Below are positions 46,045 through 56,665 of a DNA stretch of 64,000 bases, one piece after another. Location of the stretch: contig JAKLJW010000007.1 in NCBI GenBank assembly GCA_023150935.1, forward strand, positions 62,001-126,000, read 5' to 3'. Source of the DNA: Candidatus Binatia bacterium. GTDB taxonomy: Bacteria; Desulfobacterota; Binatia; HRBIN30. Position 1 is the first letter of the stretch. Each line of letters opens with the position of its first letter. Made by a program: the position numbers and the translations under genes. Below the pieces are notes generated by a model, which saw nothing but the letters and a program-made list of their open reading frames with translations, was not told the origin of the DNA and did no database searches.

Positions 46045-47703
46045 ATGCGTCCGACCAGGGGCGATATGCAGGCTGCCCTGCAAGCGCACGGCAGTCGCAT
46101 CGAGCGCTATCGACAGGGTCAACTCACCGACGATCAGTTCCGGGCCATTCGACTCAGTCACGGCCTCTACTATCAACTCGATCACACCAGCTACATGCAG
46201 CGCATCAAGCTGCCGGGCGGAATCGTCTCCGCGGCACAGGCCGACGAGCTTGCGGCGATCGCCGACGATTACGCGCGCTCGGTGCTCCACGTTACGACGC
46301 GGCAGGACATCCAGTTGCACTGGGTGACCATCGGCGACGTCCTGCCCATCCTCGAGCGCTTGCTGGCGGTCGGCATCTCGACGCGCGGGGCATGCTCCGA
46401 CGCTCTGCGCAACGTCACGGCGTGCAGCCACAGTGGAGTATGGTCCGGCGAGTTGTTCGGCGTGACGCCCTACGCCTTCGCCGTCGACGAGTACTTCCGC
46501 TTTCACCCTCTGAACCTCACCCTCCCGCGCAAGTTCAAGATCGGCTTCGGCAGTTGCCCCTACGACTGCGTTCAGACGCGGGTTAACGACATCGCCTTCT
46601 TCCCCCACATTCGCGACGGTCGCCACGGTTTTTCCGTCTATGCCGGGGGCGGACTCGGCTCGCAGCCGCTGCTGGCGCAGCTGGCTCGCGACTTCATCCC
46701 GGCCGAGGACGTCCTGATCGTCGCCGAGGCCCTGGTGCGCCTTCACCACCGCGACGGGGAACGCGCCAACCGGCGGAAGGCGCGTCTCAAGTACGTGTTT
46801 CAGCGTCTCGGCGCGGCGCGTTTCCTGGCGGAAATGGATGCGCTGGTGGAGACCGTCGCAGCCGAACAGGGCGATGCGCTGCGGGCCGATCTGGTCGAGA
46901 TCGTCGAGAGCTTCAAGCCGGCCGCGCCGAGCCTGCCGGGCGCGCCCGCCCCGTCGCCAACGGACGGACCGTTCGCCCACTGGTTGCGCACCAACACCTT
47001 TGCGCAGAAACAAGCGGGGTATTACGGAGCGATCGTCCGGCTGCCCCTCGGCGACGTGACCGCCGCTCAGCTTCGCGCCCTGGCGGAACTGACCCGACGC
47101 TACGGCGCCGGACAGCTACGCACCATGAACGACCAGAACATCATGGTCCCGTGGGTCGCCGGCGACCGCCTCCAGGCGTTCTACGACGGCATCCGGGCCA
47201 TCGAGCTGGCAACACCCGACGCCCTGCACATCACCGACGTGGTTGCCTGTCCCGGAGCGGACTTCTGCAGCCTGGCGGTGAGCCGATCGATGAGCGTCGC
47301 CGAGGCGATTCGCAACGAACTGCTGGCCACGAACGGTAACGTGGAAAGTCTGGGCAACTTTCGGATCCGGATCAGCGGCTGCCCGAACTCGTGCGGCCAG
47401 CACCACGTCGGCGACATCGGGCTCACCGGCCTGTCCCTGAAGGGCGCCGACGGGCAGCATCACTCGCACTATTCGATGTTGCTCGGAGGCCGCGTTGGGG
47501 AAGATGCCTCGGCCGTGGGCAAACGCGTCCCGCTGCGCGTTCCGGCCACACAGGTGCCGAAGGTCGTGGCGGCGCTGGCCGACGAGTACCGTCGCACCCG
47601 CCTGCAAGGCGAGCGTTTTCCGGAGTTCGTCGACCGGGTCGGCGTCGACCGCCTCACCGAGGTCGCCAAGGCGGTGGCGGAGGTGCCGGCGCCGCGCCTG
47701 TGA
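46045..47703 (+). CDS. Ferredoxin-dependent nitrite/sulfite reductase
   Basis: Siroheme enzyme performing six-electron reduction of nitrite to ammonia or sulfite to sulfide. In 552 residues it has two duplicated half-domains, with the cluster-siroheme cysteines in VVACPGADFCSLA (C-x5-C) and SGCPNSCGQHHVGDIG (C-x3-C). Other conserved siroheme-side residues are in STRGACSDALRNVTACSH and IGFGSCPYDCVQTRVND. AGGAGG is eight bases before the ATG. Nitrite from Nar would be a natural substrate, but sulfite is equally possible; the sequence does not settle it. Confidence 0.88.
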   Translation: MRPTRGDMQAALQAHGSRIERYRQGQLTDDQFRAIRLSHGLYYQLDHTSYMQRIKLPGGIVSAAQADELAAIADDYARSVLHVTTRQDIQLHWVTIGDVLPILERLLAVGISTRGACSDALRNVTACSHSGVWSGELFGVTPYAFAVDEYFRFHPLNLTLPRKFKIGFGSCPYDCVQTRVNDIAFFPHIRDGRHGFSVYAGGGLGSQPLLAQLARDFIPAEDVLIVAEALVRLHHRDGERANRRKARLKYVFQRLGAARFLAEMDALVETVAAEQGDALRADLVEIVESFKPAAPSLPGAPAPSPTDGPFAHWLRTNTFAQKQAGYYGAIVRLPLGDVTAAQLRALAELTRRYGAGQLRTMNDQNIMVPWVAGDRLQAFYDGIRAIELATPDALHITDVVACPGADFCSLAVSRSMSVAEAIRNELLATNGNVESLGNFRIRISGCPNSCGQHHVGDIGLTGLSLKGADGQHHSHYSMLLGGRVGEDASAVGKRVPLRVPATQVPKVVAALADEYRRTRLQGERFPEFVDRVGVDRLTEVAKAVAEVPAPRL

Positions 47704-47719
47704 TACGGTCTGACGCACG

Positions 47720-48136
47720 ATGGTGCACAGGCGCTCGCTTCTCGGAATGGGTTGGTCGATCGCGGTCGGTCTGGCCTGCCTGCAACTCGGGATTGCCGGT
47801 TGCAGCGACTGTAACCTCGAGGTCGCCACCACCTCGTTACCCAACGCCACCGTCGGCCTCGCCTACCAGTTCGGACTTCGTTCGCGGTGCGGCGGCGATG
47901 CGTGGTTCCTGTCCGACGGGCAACTGCCGCCGGGCATCGGTCTCCTCCAGAACGGCACCCTGCGCGGCGCGCCGACCGCCGCCGGCACCTACACCTTCGT
48001 CGTCGAGGTAGTCGACTACGACGGTTGGTACGCCGCCGATACGGCGTTCAAGGGGCTATCGCTGACGGTCGTCGACGCCCCGACCCCGCAGCCCACGCCC
48101 AGCCCCACCCCGACCGCCACGCCGCCACCGCCCTGA
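47720..48136 (+). CDS. Small lipoprotein with Ig-like domain
   Basis: A 138-residue exported lipoprotein with a clear lipobox LGIAGC (Cys28), then a putative Ig-type (He_PIG-like) domain with LPNATVGLAYQFGL and LPPGIGLLQNGTLRGAPTAA, and a proline/threonine-rich tail (TPQPTPSPTPTATPPPP). It starts 16 bases after the siroheme reductase, so may be co-transcribed. Function unknown; the tail could span or stick to the cell envelope. Confidence 0.72.
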   Translation: MVHRRSLLGMGWSIAVGLACLQLGIAGCSDCNLEVATTSLPNATVGLAYQFGLRSRCGGDAWFLSDGQLPPGIGLLQNGTLRGAPTAAGTYTFVVEVVDYDGWYAADTAFKGLSLTVVDAPTPQPTPSPTPTATPPPP

Positions 48137-48223
48137 GCGATCGATGCGGGCACCCAACATGTCGTCTGGCAGCACGATCGAGCGGAGCCATGCCCAAGCC
48201 GTCTCTTCGGCGGCATGCCGCGA

Positions 48224-48814
48224 TCAGTCGTCAGTCGCAACCGGGGAGCGCCGCGGTAAGAGATCGCCGACGGCAACGCTGGCGTCGGGAAACGCCAGCA
48301 GCGCAACGCGTTCGCCGGGCCCCACGGTCGTGCGCTCGCCGTAAAGACGCGCGACCGCGTCCGGGGTGCGAAAGACCTCGACGCACTCCTGCCGAAGGTT
48401 AACGATCCAGTACTCCGGCACAGCCGCCCCAGCGTAGATCCGCGACTTGGAGAGGCGGTCCTGCTTGAGCGACGCATCCGACACTTCGACGACCAGGAGT
48501 GCCGACCTCGGATGGATGTCGTCGTAGTCCTCGATCCGCCCCCTGAGCACGGCAACGTCCGGCTCGGGAACGGAGTCCGCACCGACGACGAGCGGCATCT
48601 GCTCGCGGATCACCGCACGGCTGCCGATCGCCGCACGCAGCGCGCATGCCACCCGGACGATCCCAGAGGCGTGCGGTGGGTCCATCGGCGGCTCGGCAAC
48701 GATGACTCCGTCGAGGAGTTCGACCCGGTCGTCCTCATCGAGGACGCCCTTCTTCATCAACTCGAAGTATGCCTCGGCGGTATAACCGCTGTGCTCCGCG
48801 TACCGTTCGCCCAC
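48224..48814 (-). CDS. Uma2-family putative endonuclease
   Basis: A 196-residue protein of the Uma2/DUF820 family, PD-(D/E)XK-like. DRVELLDGVIVAEPPMDPPHA, EPDVAVLRGR, SALLVVEVSDASLKQDR and YWIVNLRQECVEVFR are the family segments; EPDVAV and VVEVSDAS contribute the likely catalytic acids. GTG start at 48814. Such genes spread widely, often next to mobile DNA, and have no established in vivo role. Confidence 0.85.
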   Translation of the reverse strand: MGERYAEHSGYTAEAYFELMKKGVLDEDDRVELLDGVIVAEPPMDPPHASGIVRVACALRAAIGSRAVIREQMPLVVGADSVPEPDVAVLRGRIEDYDDIHPRSALLVVEVSDASLKQDRLSKSRIYAGAAVPEYWIVNLRQECVEVFRTPDAVARLYGERTTVGPGERVALLAFPDASVAVGDLLPRRSPVATDD

Positions 48815-48970
48815 CCGTTCTGCTTACCACGCCTGGCCGGCAGCGCCAACGGATCGAGCGCGTTACGCATTGCATCGATCGCAGAACCCACCCCACCGGC
48901 ACGGGCTCCCAGGCTCGCCCGTCCAGATTCCGACGTCCGCCCCCTCGACTCCGGACTCGCCGCCGCCCCC

Positions 48971-50632
48971 TTACCCGAGCAGCGTCCGCGCGATCACCTT
49001 CAACTCGAGTATCGGCTTCACTCCTTCGAAGATCGGCAGCACGTTCGCATCTACGACGTAACGCGAGATCGGAAACTCCTCGGCGTAGCCCCAGCCGCCG
49101 TGAATCAACTGACCTTCCTGGGTCAACCACACGGCGACATCGCAGGCGAACAGCTTCGCCATTGCCGCCTCCAGCGCGGCGCCCTCGTCCTTGTCCATCT
49201 CCAGCGCCGCCGCGTACGTGAGCTGACGGGCCGCCATCAAGTTGGTCGCCATCCGCCCCAACTTGTACTGCGTGAGCTGGAAGTTGCCGATCGGCTCACC
49301 GAACTGCTTCCGATCGCAGGCATACTCGGCCGTACGCTCGAGCGCCGCCTGTGCCAGGCCCGTGGCGCGGCCGCCGGTCTGCAACCGGCCCGCCGCAAAA
49401 CCGCTCATCTGCAGGTAGAATCCCTTGCCGAGCCCCTCCTCCCCGCCGACGAGACCGTCGGCGGGAACGAAGAAATTCTCGAAGCTCAGCGTGAACGAGT
49501 GCATACCCCGATAGCCCGGTGTCGCATCGGCCTTGCCGACCAACACCCCGCCGCCCGGCTGTCGCATCTCGAAGCTGTGGCCGGGAAAGGTGTCCTTCGG
49601 AACAATGAACTGCGACAGGCCGCGCGCCCCCTTCTTCATGTCGGGGTCGGTACGCGCCAGCAGACAGATGACATTGGCCCGCCCGGCAAACGTACACCAC
49701 GCCTTCGCTCCGTCGATCAGCCAGCCCTTTTGCCCGCCGGCCTCGCCGCGTTCGGCGCGGCACTTAACGGCAGCGACATCGGAGCCGGTATCGGGCTCGG
49801 TCACGGAGATCGCGACCATGGTTTCTCCCGAGGCGATCTTCGGCAGCCAGTGCCGCTTCTGCGCTTCCGTGCCACCCTTCAGAAGCGCTTTGGTGAGGAT
49901 CTCGGGACGCGTAATGAGACTGCCCGCCGCCGCCAGGCTGCACCGCGACAGCTCCTCGGTGGTAACGATCATCGGCAGATTGCCCATGCCCTGTCCGCCG
50001 TACTCCTCCGGAATCGCCATACCGAAGAAGCCGAGTTCGGCCATCTCGCCGATGATCTCGTCCGGCACCAACTCGTCGTGACGGTGGATACGTTCGGCGA
50101 TCGGCAGTACTTCGGCCTCGGCGAACTGCCGTACCGAGTCGCGGGTCATCACGGCCAATTCGTTGTCGATCCACGTGTGATTGACGCCACGCTGCTGCAT
50201 GACGTGGCGGCCGATGGTCCGCACCCGCGCTTCCTGCACGCCGGCACGCACGATGCCCTTGACGGTCGGATCGGCCAGGGTCCGCCGCAACACGTCGTCG
50301 CCGAGACCGAAATCGTCCGGGTAGGTGTCGACCTGCGCGCTCAGACGCGCCGCGACGTCGGCGGCAAACACCGCGGCCATCTCCCCAATCGTGCCATCCC
50401 CTCCGCTACGCTCCAGCCCGCTCTCGGCATAGGCGAGCAAATCCTTCGCCGCGCGCACTTCCGTCGCGGCATAGGCCAGCCGTTCGGCGTGCACCTGCAT
50501 GGCATCGATGTCCTTGCCGCCATTGGTGCGCTTCCGCCCCACCGCCAGCGCTTCCTGAACGGCCGTGTCGACCGCGTTAACCACTTCGCCGACGCCCTTT
50601 AGATCGACCGGAGATACGCTCGCTTCCGCCAT
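48971..50632 (-). CDS. mcd: Acyl-CoA dehydrogenase, (2S)-methylsuccinyl-CoA dehydrogenase-like
   Basis: A long acyl-CoA dehydrogenase, 553 residues, with an N-terminal extension of roughly 150 residues absent from ordinary members. Length, extension and segments such as LLARTDPDMKKGARGLSQF, AAGRLQTGGRATGLAQ and YRGMHSFTLSFENFFV match the methylsuccinyl-CoA dehydrogenases of the ethylmalonyl-CoA pathway, which make mesaconyl-CoA. The catalytic base is Glu536 in IFEGVKP. Divergent from the succinate-CoA ligase-like genes and upstream of methylmalonyl-CoA mutase, which fits C4-C5 dicarboxyl-CoA chemistry. No crotonyl-CoA carboxylase/reductase is in the window, so the full pathway is not shown. 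Confidence 0.75.
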   Translation of the reverse strand: MAEASVSPVDLKGVGEVVNAVDTAVQEALAVGRKRTNGGKDIDAMQVHAERLAYAATEVRAAKDLLAYAESGLERSGGDGTIGEMAAVFAADVAARLSAQVDTYPDDFGLGDDVLRRTLADPTVKGIVRAGVQEARVRTIGRHVMQQRGVNHTWIDNELAVMTRDSVRQFAEAEVLPIAERIHRHDELVPDEIIGEMAELGFFGMAIPEEYGGQGMGNLPMIVTTEELSRCSLAAAGSLITRPEILTKALLKGGTEAQKRHWLPKIASGETMVAISVTEPDTGSDVAAVKCRAERGEAGGQKGWLIDGAKAWCTFAGRANVICLLARTDPDMKKGARGLSQFIVPKDTFPGHSFEMRQPGGGVLVGKADATPGYRGMHSFTLSFENFFVPADGLVGGEEGLGKGFYLQMSGFAAGRLQTGGRATGLAQAALERTAEYACDRKQFGEPIGNFQLTQYKLGRMATNLMAARQLTYAAALEMDKDEGAALEAAMAKLFACDVAVWLTQEGQLIHGGWGYAEEFPISRYVVDANVLPIFEGVKPILELKVIARTLLG

Positions 50633-50877
50633 CGCTACTCGCCCTTTCCTCTGAGGATTGACCCGCGCCCGCAACGGGCCGCGACGATGCCCCTGTGTAC
50701 CATCGAGGGGCAACCCTGACCAGTACGCCCGCCCCATTAGCCTCGTCGCGCGTATGCCGCAGAGGCGCTTATTTGACCTTCGCAAGCGAAAAGGGTACCG
50801 GCTTTCGTTCGCCCGGCGCGCCGGCACGGCGCGGAAGGACGCGGCGGACCGTAGCTTCAAGAGCAGAGGACGGGTCG

Positions 50878-52080
50878 ATGCGCTTTTACGAATACGAATC
50901 GAAGCGACTGTTCGGAAAGTACGGCATTCCCCTGCCGACGGGGTCGAAGGTCGCCAGAACGCCCGCGGAGGCCGGCGCCATCGCCACCGAGATCGCCGGC
51001 CCCGTGGTGCTCAAGTCGCAGGTGCTCACCGGCGGCCGGATGAAGGCCGGTGGCGTGCTGTTCGCCGAAACCGCGGCCGAGGCGGCGCGCGCGGCCGAGA
51101 AGATCCTCGCCCTCACCATCAACGGCCACAAGCCCCGCGGCGTGCTGGTCGAGGCGCGGGCCCCGATCGCCCAGGAATACTACCTCGGCGTGACCTGGGA
51201 CGGCGTCAACCGCTTGCCCGTGATGATCTTCAGCGACATGGGCGGCATTGACGTCGAAGAAGTCGCCGAGAAGCACCCCGAGCATATTGCCAAGCGCAAC
51301 TTCTCAACGCTCTTCCCGTTTTCCGACTTCATGGCCAAGGAGTTGATCGCGTCGATCGGCATCAGCGGTTCCGATCTCAACCGCCTGACTCAGATCGCCG
51401 CCACCCTGGCGCGGGTCTTCCGCGACCACGGCCTGACCCTGGCGGAGATCAACCCGCTGGTGCGCCTGCATGACGGGCGTTTCCTTTGCCTCGACGGACA
51501 CGTCGACATGGAAGACGATGCCCGCGACACCCAGAAGGGGCTCCTCAGGGAGCTTGGCATCGATCCGGCCGAGAAGCGCCAGGCCCGTCCGCCGTCGCAA
51601 TTCGAGATCGACGGGGCGGCGGTCGACGCCGTCGATCACCGCGGCGTCGCCGGCAACGTGGTCGAGTTCGACGGCGACCTGGGTCTGGTCATCGGCGCCG
51701 GCGGCGGTTCGCTGACCTTGTTCGACGCCATCCGCAAGCACGGCGGCCGGCCCGCCAATTACTGCGAGATCGGCGGCAACCCCAGCGTCACCAAGGCGTG
51801 CGCCCTCACCAAGCTCATTCTCGCCAAGCGGGGGGTGAAGAAGATCGCCGTGATGATGAACGTCGTCTCCAACACCCGTGTCGACATCGTCGCGCGCGGT
51901 GTCATCAAGGGGGTCGTCGAGTCGGGGTTCGACCCGGCCGAGAAGATCGCCATCTTTCGCATACCGGGGTCGTGGGAAACCGAGGGCTTCAAGATCCTCC
52001 GGCACTACGGCGTCGAGTACTGCGATCGCTCCGTTTCGATGTACGAAGCGGCCGGACGCGCCGTCGCCAAGATGAAGTGA
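50878..52080 (+). CDS. ATP-grasp succinate-CoA ligase beta subunit-like
   Basis: A 400-residue SucC-like subunit of an ADP-forming acyl-CoA ligase. The ATP-grasp fold begins FYEYESKRLFGKYGIPLP; GGRMKAGGV and TLAEINPLVRL are characteristic, and the later EIGGNPSVTKA-type segment belongs to the CoA-ligase domain. AGAGGA lies before ATG 50878; the open frame extends upstream over non-homologous sequence. It forms an operon with the alpha subunit 14 bases on. Succinate is the default substrate; malate (MtkA-type) cannot be excluded. Confidence 0.87.
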   Translation: MRFYEYESKRLFGKYGIPLPTGSKVARTPAEAGAIATEIAGPVVLKSQVLTGGRMKAGGVLFAETAAEAARAAEKILALTINGHKPRGVLVEARAPIAQEYYLGVTWDGVNRLPVMIFSDMGGIDVEEVAEKHPEHIAKRNFSTLFPFSDFMAKELIASIGISGSDLNRLTQIAATLARVFRDHGLTLAEINPLVRLHDGRFLCLDGHVDMEDDARDTQKGLLRELGIDPAEKRQARPPSQFEIDGAAVDAVDHRGVAGNVVEFDGDLGLVIGAGGGSLTLFDAIRKHGGRPANYCEIGGNPSVTKACALTKLILAKRGVKKIAVMMNVVSNTRVDIVARGVIKGVVESGFDPAEKIAIFRIPGSWETEGFKILRHYGVEYCDRSVSMYEAAGRAVAKMK

Positions 52081-52094
52081 AGGGGTAGCGGACC

Positions 52095-52994
52095 ATGTCG
52101 ATTCTGATCACCAGGGACACCACCTTCATCATCCAGGGCATCACCGGCCGCGAGGCCGTCAACATGACCCGGGAGTGCCTCGACTACGGGTCGAAGATCG
52201 TCGGCGGCGTCACCCCCGGCCGGGCCGGACGCGACATCTACGGCGTCCCCGTCTACGATACCGTGGCCGCGATCGCCAAAGAGAAATCCGTCGACGGCTC
52301 GGTCATTGCCGTCCCGCCCGCGTTCACGCGCGACGCCGTGTACGAGGCCCTCGAGTGCGGCATCAAGATATTGGTGATCGTCACCGAGCGCATCCCACGC
52401 TACGAGGTCGCGCAGATGGTCGAGCTGGCCCGCCTCCGCGGCGCCCGCATCATCGGCCCGAATTGCCTCGGCGTGCTGTCGCCCGGGGAAGCCAAGATGG
52501 GCGGCCTCGGCGGACGTGCCGAAGATGCCCGCAAGGCTTTCACCAAAGGCCCCATCGGCGTCATGTCGCGTTCGGGCGGGATGACGACAGAGATGTGCAA
52601 CACTCTGACTGCCGCCGGGCTCGGCCAGTCGACTGCCGTGTCGATCGGCGGCGACGCCGTCATCGGCTCGACTTACGCCGACCTGATGCCGCTCTACGAG
52701 GCCGACCCGGAAACCATGGCGATCGTGATCTACTGCGAACCCGGCGGTCGCATGGAAGCCGAGCTGGCCCGATACGTGGTCGAGCGGAAGTCGCGCCTGC
52801 CGATCGTCGCCTTCATGGCCGGCCGCTTCATGGATGAAATGCCCGGCATGCGCTTCGGCCACGCCGGCACGATCGTCGAAGGCAAGGCCGATACCACCGC
52901 CGAAAAGATCGCCCGACTCGAAGCCGCCGGCATATCGATCGCCGAACGCATCGAAGATATTCCGGCGCTGGTCAGGAAGAGGCTGGGAATATGA
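52095..52994 (+). CDS. Succinate-CoA ligase alpha subunit-like
   Basis: A 299-residue SucD-like subunit carrying the phosphohistidine (MRFGHAGTIVEG) and the CoA-binding QGITGREAVNMTRECLDYG at the N-terminus. The GPNCLGVLSPGEAKMG and SRSGGMTTEM segments match the SucD/MtkB family. With the preceding ATP-grasp subunit it would make or use succinyl-CoA (or malyl-CoA), next to the methylmalonyl-CoA mutase that produces succinyl-CoA. Assignment between those substrates is open. Confidence 0.87.
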   Translation: MSILITRDTTFIIQGITGREAVNMTRECLDYGSKIVGGVTPGRAGRDIYGVPVYDTVAAIAKEKSVDGSVIAVPPAFTRDAVYEALECGIKILVIVTERIPRYEVAQMVELARLRGARIIGPNCLGVLSPGEAKMGGLGGRAEDARKAFTKGPIGVMSRSGGMTTEMCNTLTAAGLGQSTAVSIGGDAVIGSTYADLMPLYEADPETMAIVIYCEPGGRMEAELARYVVERKSRLPIVAFMAGRFMDEMPGMRFGHAGTIVEGKADTTAEKIARLEAAGISIAERIEDIPALVRKRLGI

Positions 52995-53089
52995 CGCGCA
53001 CCGTCACTCGCGTGCGCGATCAGGCTATCACGGTGGTGGGCTCTTGAGCTGTCAAGGTGTTACCCGGTCAGGACTTGAAGGGACGTCGC

Positions 53090-53335
53090 ATGGCGCTGTT
53101 CATTAACGTCGAGGTCGATGCCGCCGTCGCCAGGGATGGCGAGCTCGTCAAGAAACTCATCGAGGTGTGCCCAGTAAACATCTTCGCCACCGGAAGCGGC
53201 GGGGCGCTGCAGATCGTCGAGCCGAATCTCGACGAGTGCACGCTTTGCGAGCTCTGCCTCAACGCCGCGCCGCCCGGGACCGTGCGCGTCGTCAAGCTCT
53301 ACGGCGACAAGGAAGTCCTCACCCGAAAGGCCTAG
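53090..53335 (+). CDS. Single-cluster ferredoxin-like protein
   Basis: An 81-residue protein. LDECTLCELCLNAAPPG has only three cysteines of a CxxCxxCxxxC motif (the fourth place is Ala), while VCPVNIFATG upstream supplies a further Cys-Pro, enough for one [4Fe-4S] cluster. So it resembles half of a bacterial ferredoxin. AAGGGA precedes ATG 53090. It lies between the CoA-ligase alpha subunit and methylmalonyl-CoA mutase on the same strand, so may be co-expressed. Partner unknown. Confidence 0.75.
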   Translation: MALFINVEVDAAVARDGELVKKLIEVCPVNIFATGSGGALQIVEPNLDECTLCELCLNAAPPGTVRVVKLYGDKEVLTRKA

Positions 53336-53440
53336 CCCCCCGGGGGTGGTTTGAACCGCCTCGGCGATTCCCCTACGCTGCGAGAGGGCGCGCCCGCCAT
53401 TGCCCGACGCGCGCCGCGGGATAATCGAGGAGACCTATCG

Positions 53441-55598
<2,158 letters not shown>

Positions 55599-55618
<20 letters not shown>

Positions 55619-56651
55619 CAGCGCCCCGATCGCGCTGGACACTCTCGTCGACGGTATCCGCGCCGGTCAACGACGGGCGCTGGCCAAGGCGATAACCCTC
55701 GTCGAGAGCACCCGCGCGGATCATCAGGATGCCGCGCAGCGCCTGCTCGAAACGCTGCTGCCGCAGACCGGTAAAGCCACGCGCGTGGGCATCAGCGGCG
55801 TGCCCGGCGTCGGCAAGAGCACTTTCATCGAAGCCTTCGGTCTCTATCTCCTCGGCGCCGGCCACCGCGTCGCCGTTCTGGCCGTCGACCCGTCCAGCGC
55901 CCGTTCGGGCGGCAGCATCCTCGGCGACAAGACCCGCATGGCTCGTCTCTCCGCCGCCCCGGAAGCCTTCATTCGCCCGAGCCCGGCAGGAGGCTCGCTC
56001 GGCGGCGTCGCCCGCCGTACCCGGGAAGCCATGCTGGTGTGCGAGGCCGCGGGATACGACGTCGTCATCGTCGAAACCGTCGGCGTCGGGCAGTCCGAGT
56101 TCACCGTCGCCTCGATGGTGGACTTCTTTCTCGTGCTCATGCTCGCCGGCGCCGGCGACGAGTTGCAGGGCATCAAGAAGGGCATTTTGGAAATCGCCGA
56201 TGCGCTCGCCATCAACAAGGCCGATGGCGACAACGTGCGTCGCACCGAGCAGGCCCGCGCCGAGTACCGCAGCGCCCTGCGCCTCTTCCGCCACGCCAGC
56301 CCCCACTGGGACCCCCCGGTCGTCACCGTCAGCGCCATCGAGCAACGCGGTATGGATACCGTCTGGTCGATCGTGCAGGATCACCGCGACAAGCTCACCG
56401 CCTCCGGAGAACTCGCGGCCAAGCGGCGCGAACAGCAGTTGGCCTGGTTTTGGAACATGCTCGACGCCGGACTCAAGACGCACTTCCTCGCCCGTCCGGA
56501 CGTCGCGCGCCTGCTGCCGGAAATCCGCAAGGCGGTCGCCGAGGCCACCCTCACCCCCACCGAAGCCGCCCGCAGACTGCTGGCCCTGCTCGATCGCAAC
56601 GGGGCGCCGCCCGAAACCGCCGGGGCGCCGCGGCGCACGCGCAGCGCCTGA
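55599..56651 (+). CDS. meaB: Methylmalonyl-CoA mutase GTPase chaperone MeaB
   Basis: G3E GTPase that gates cofactor loading and protects methylmalonyl-CoA mutase. Walker A is GVPGVGKST (67-75), followed by [28 protein letters not shown] and AINKADGDN (the NKxD guanine motif). At 350 residues it is of full length. Its start overlaps the mutase gene by 20 bases. This is a strong functional pairing. Confidence 0.95.
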
Positions 56652-56665
56652 CCGCGCCGACCGCG

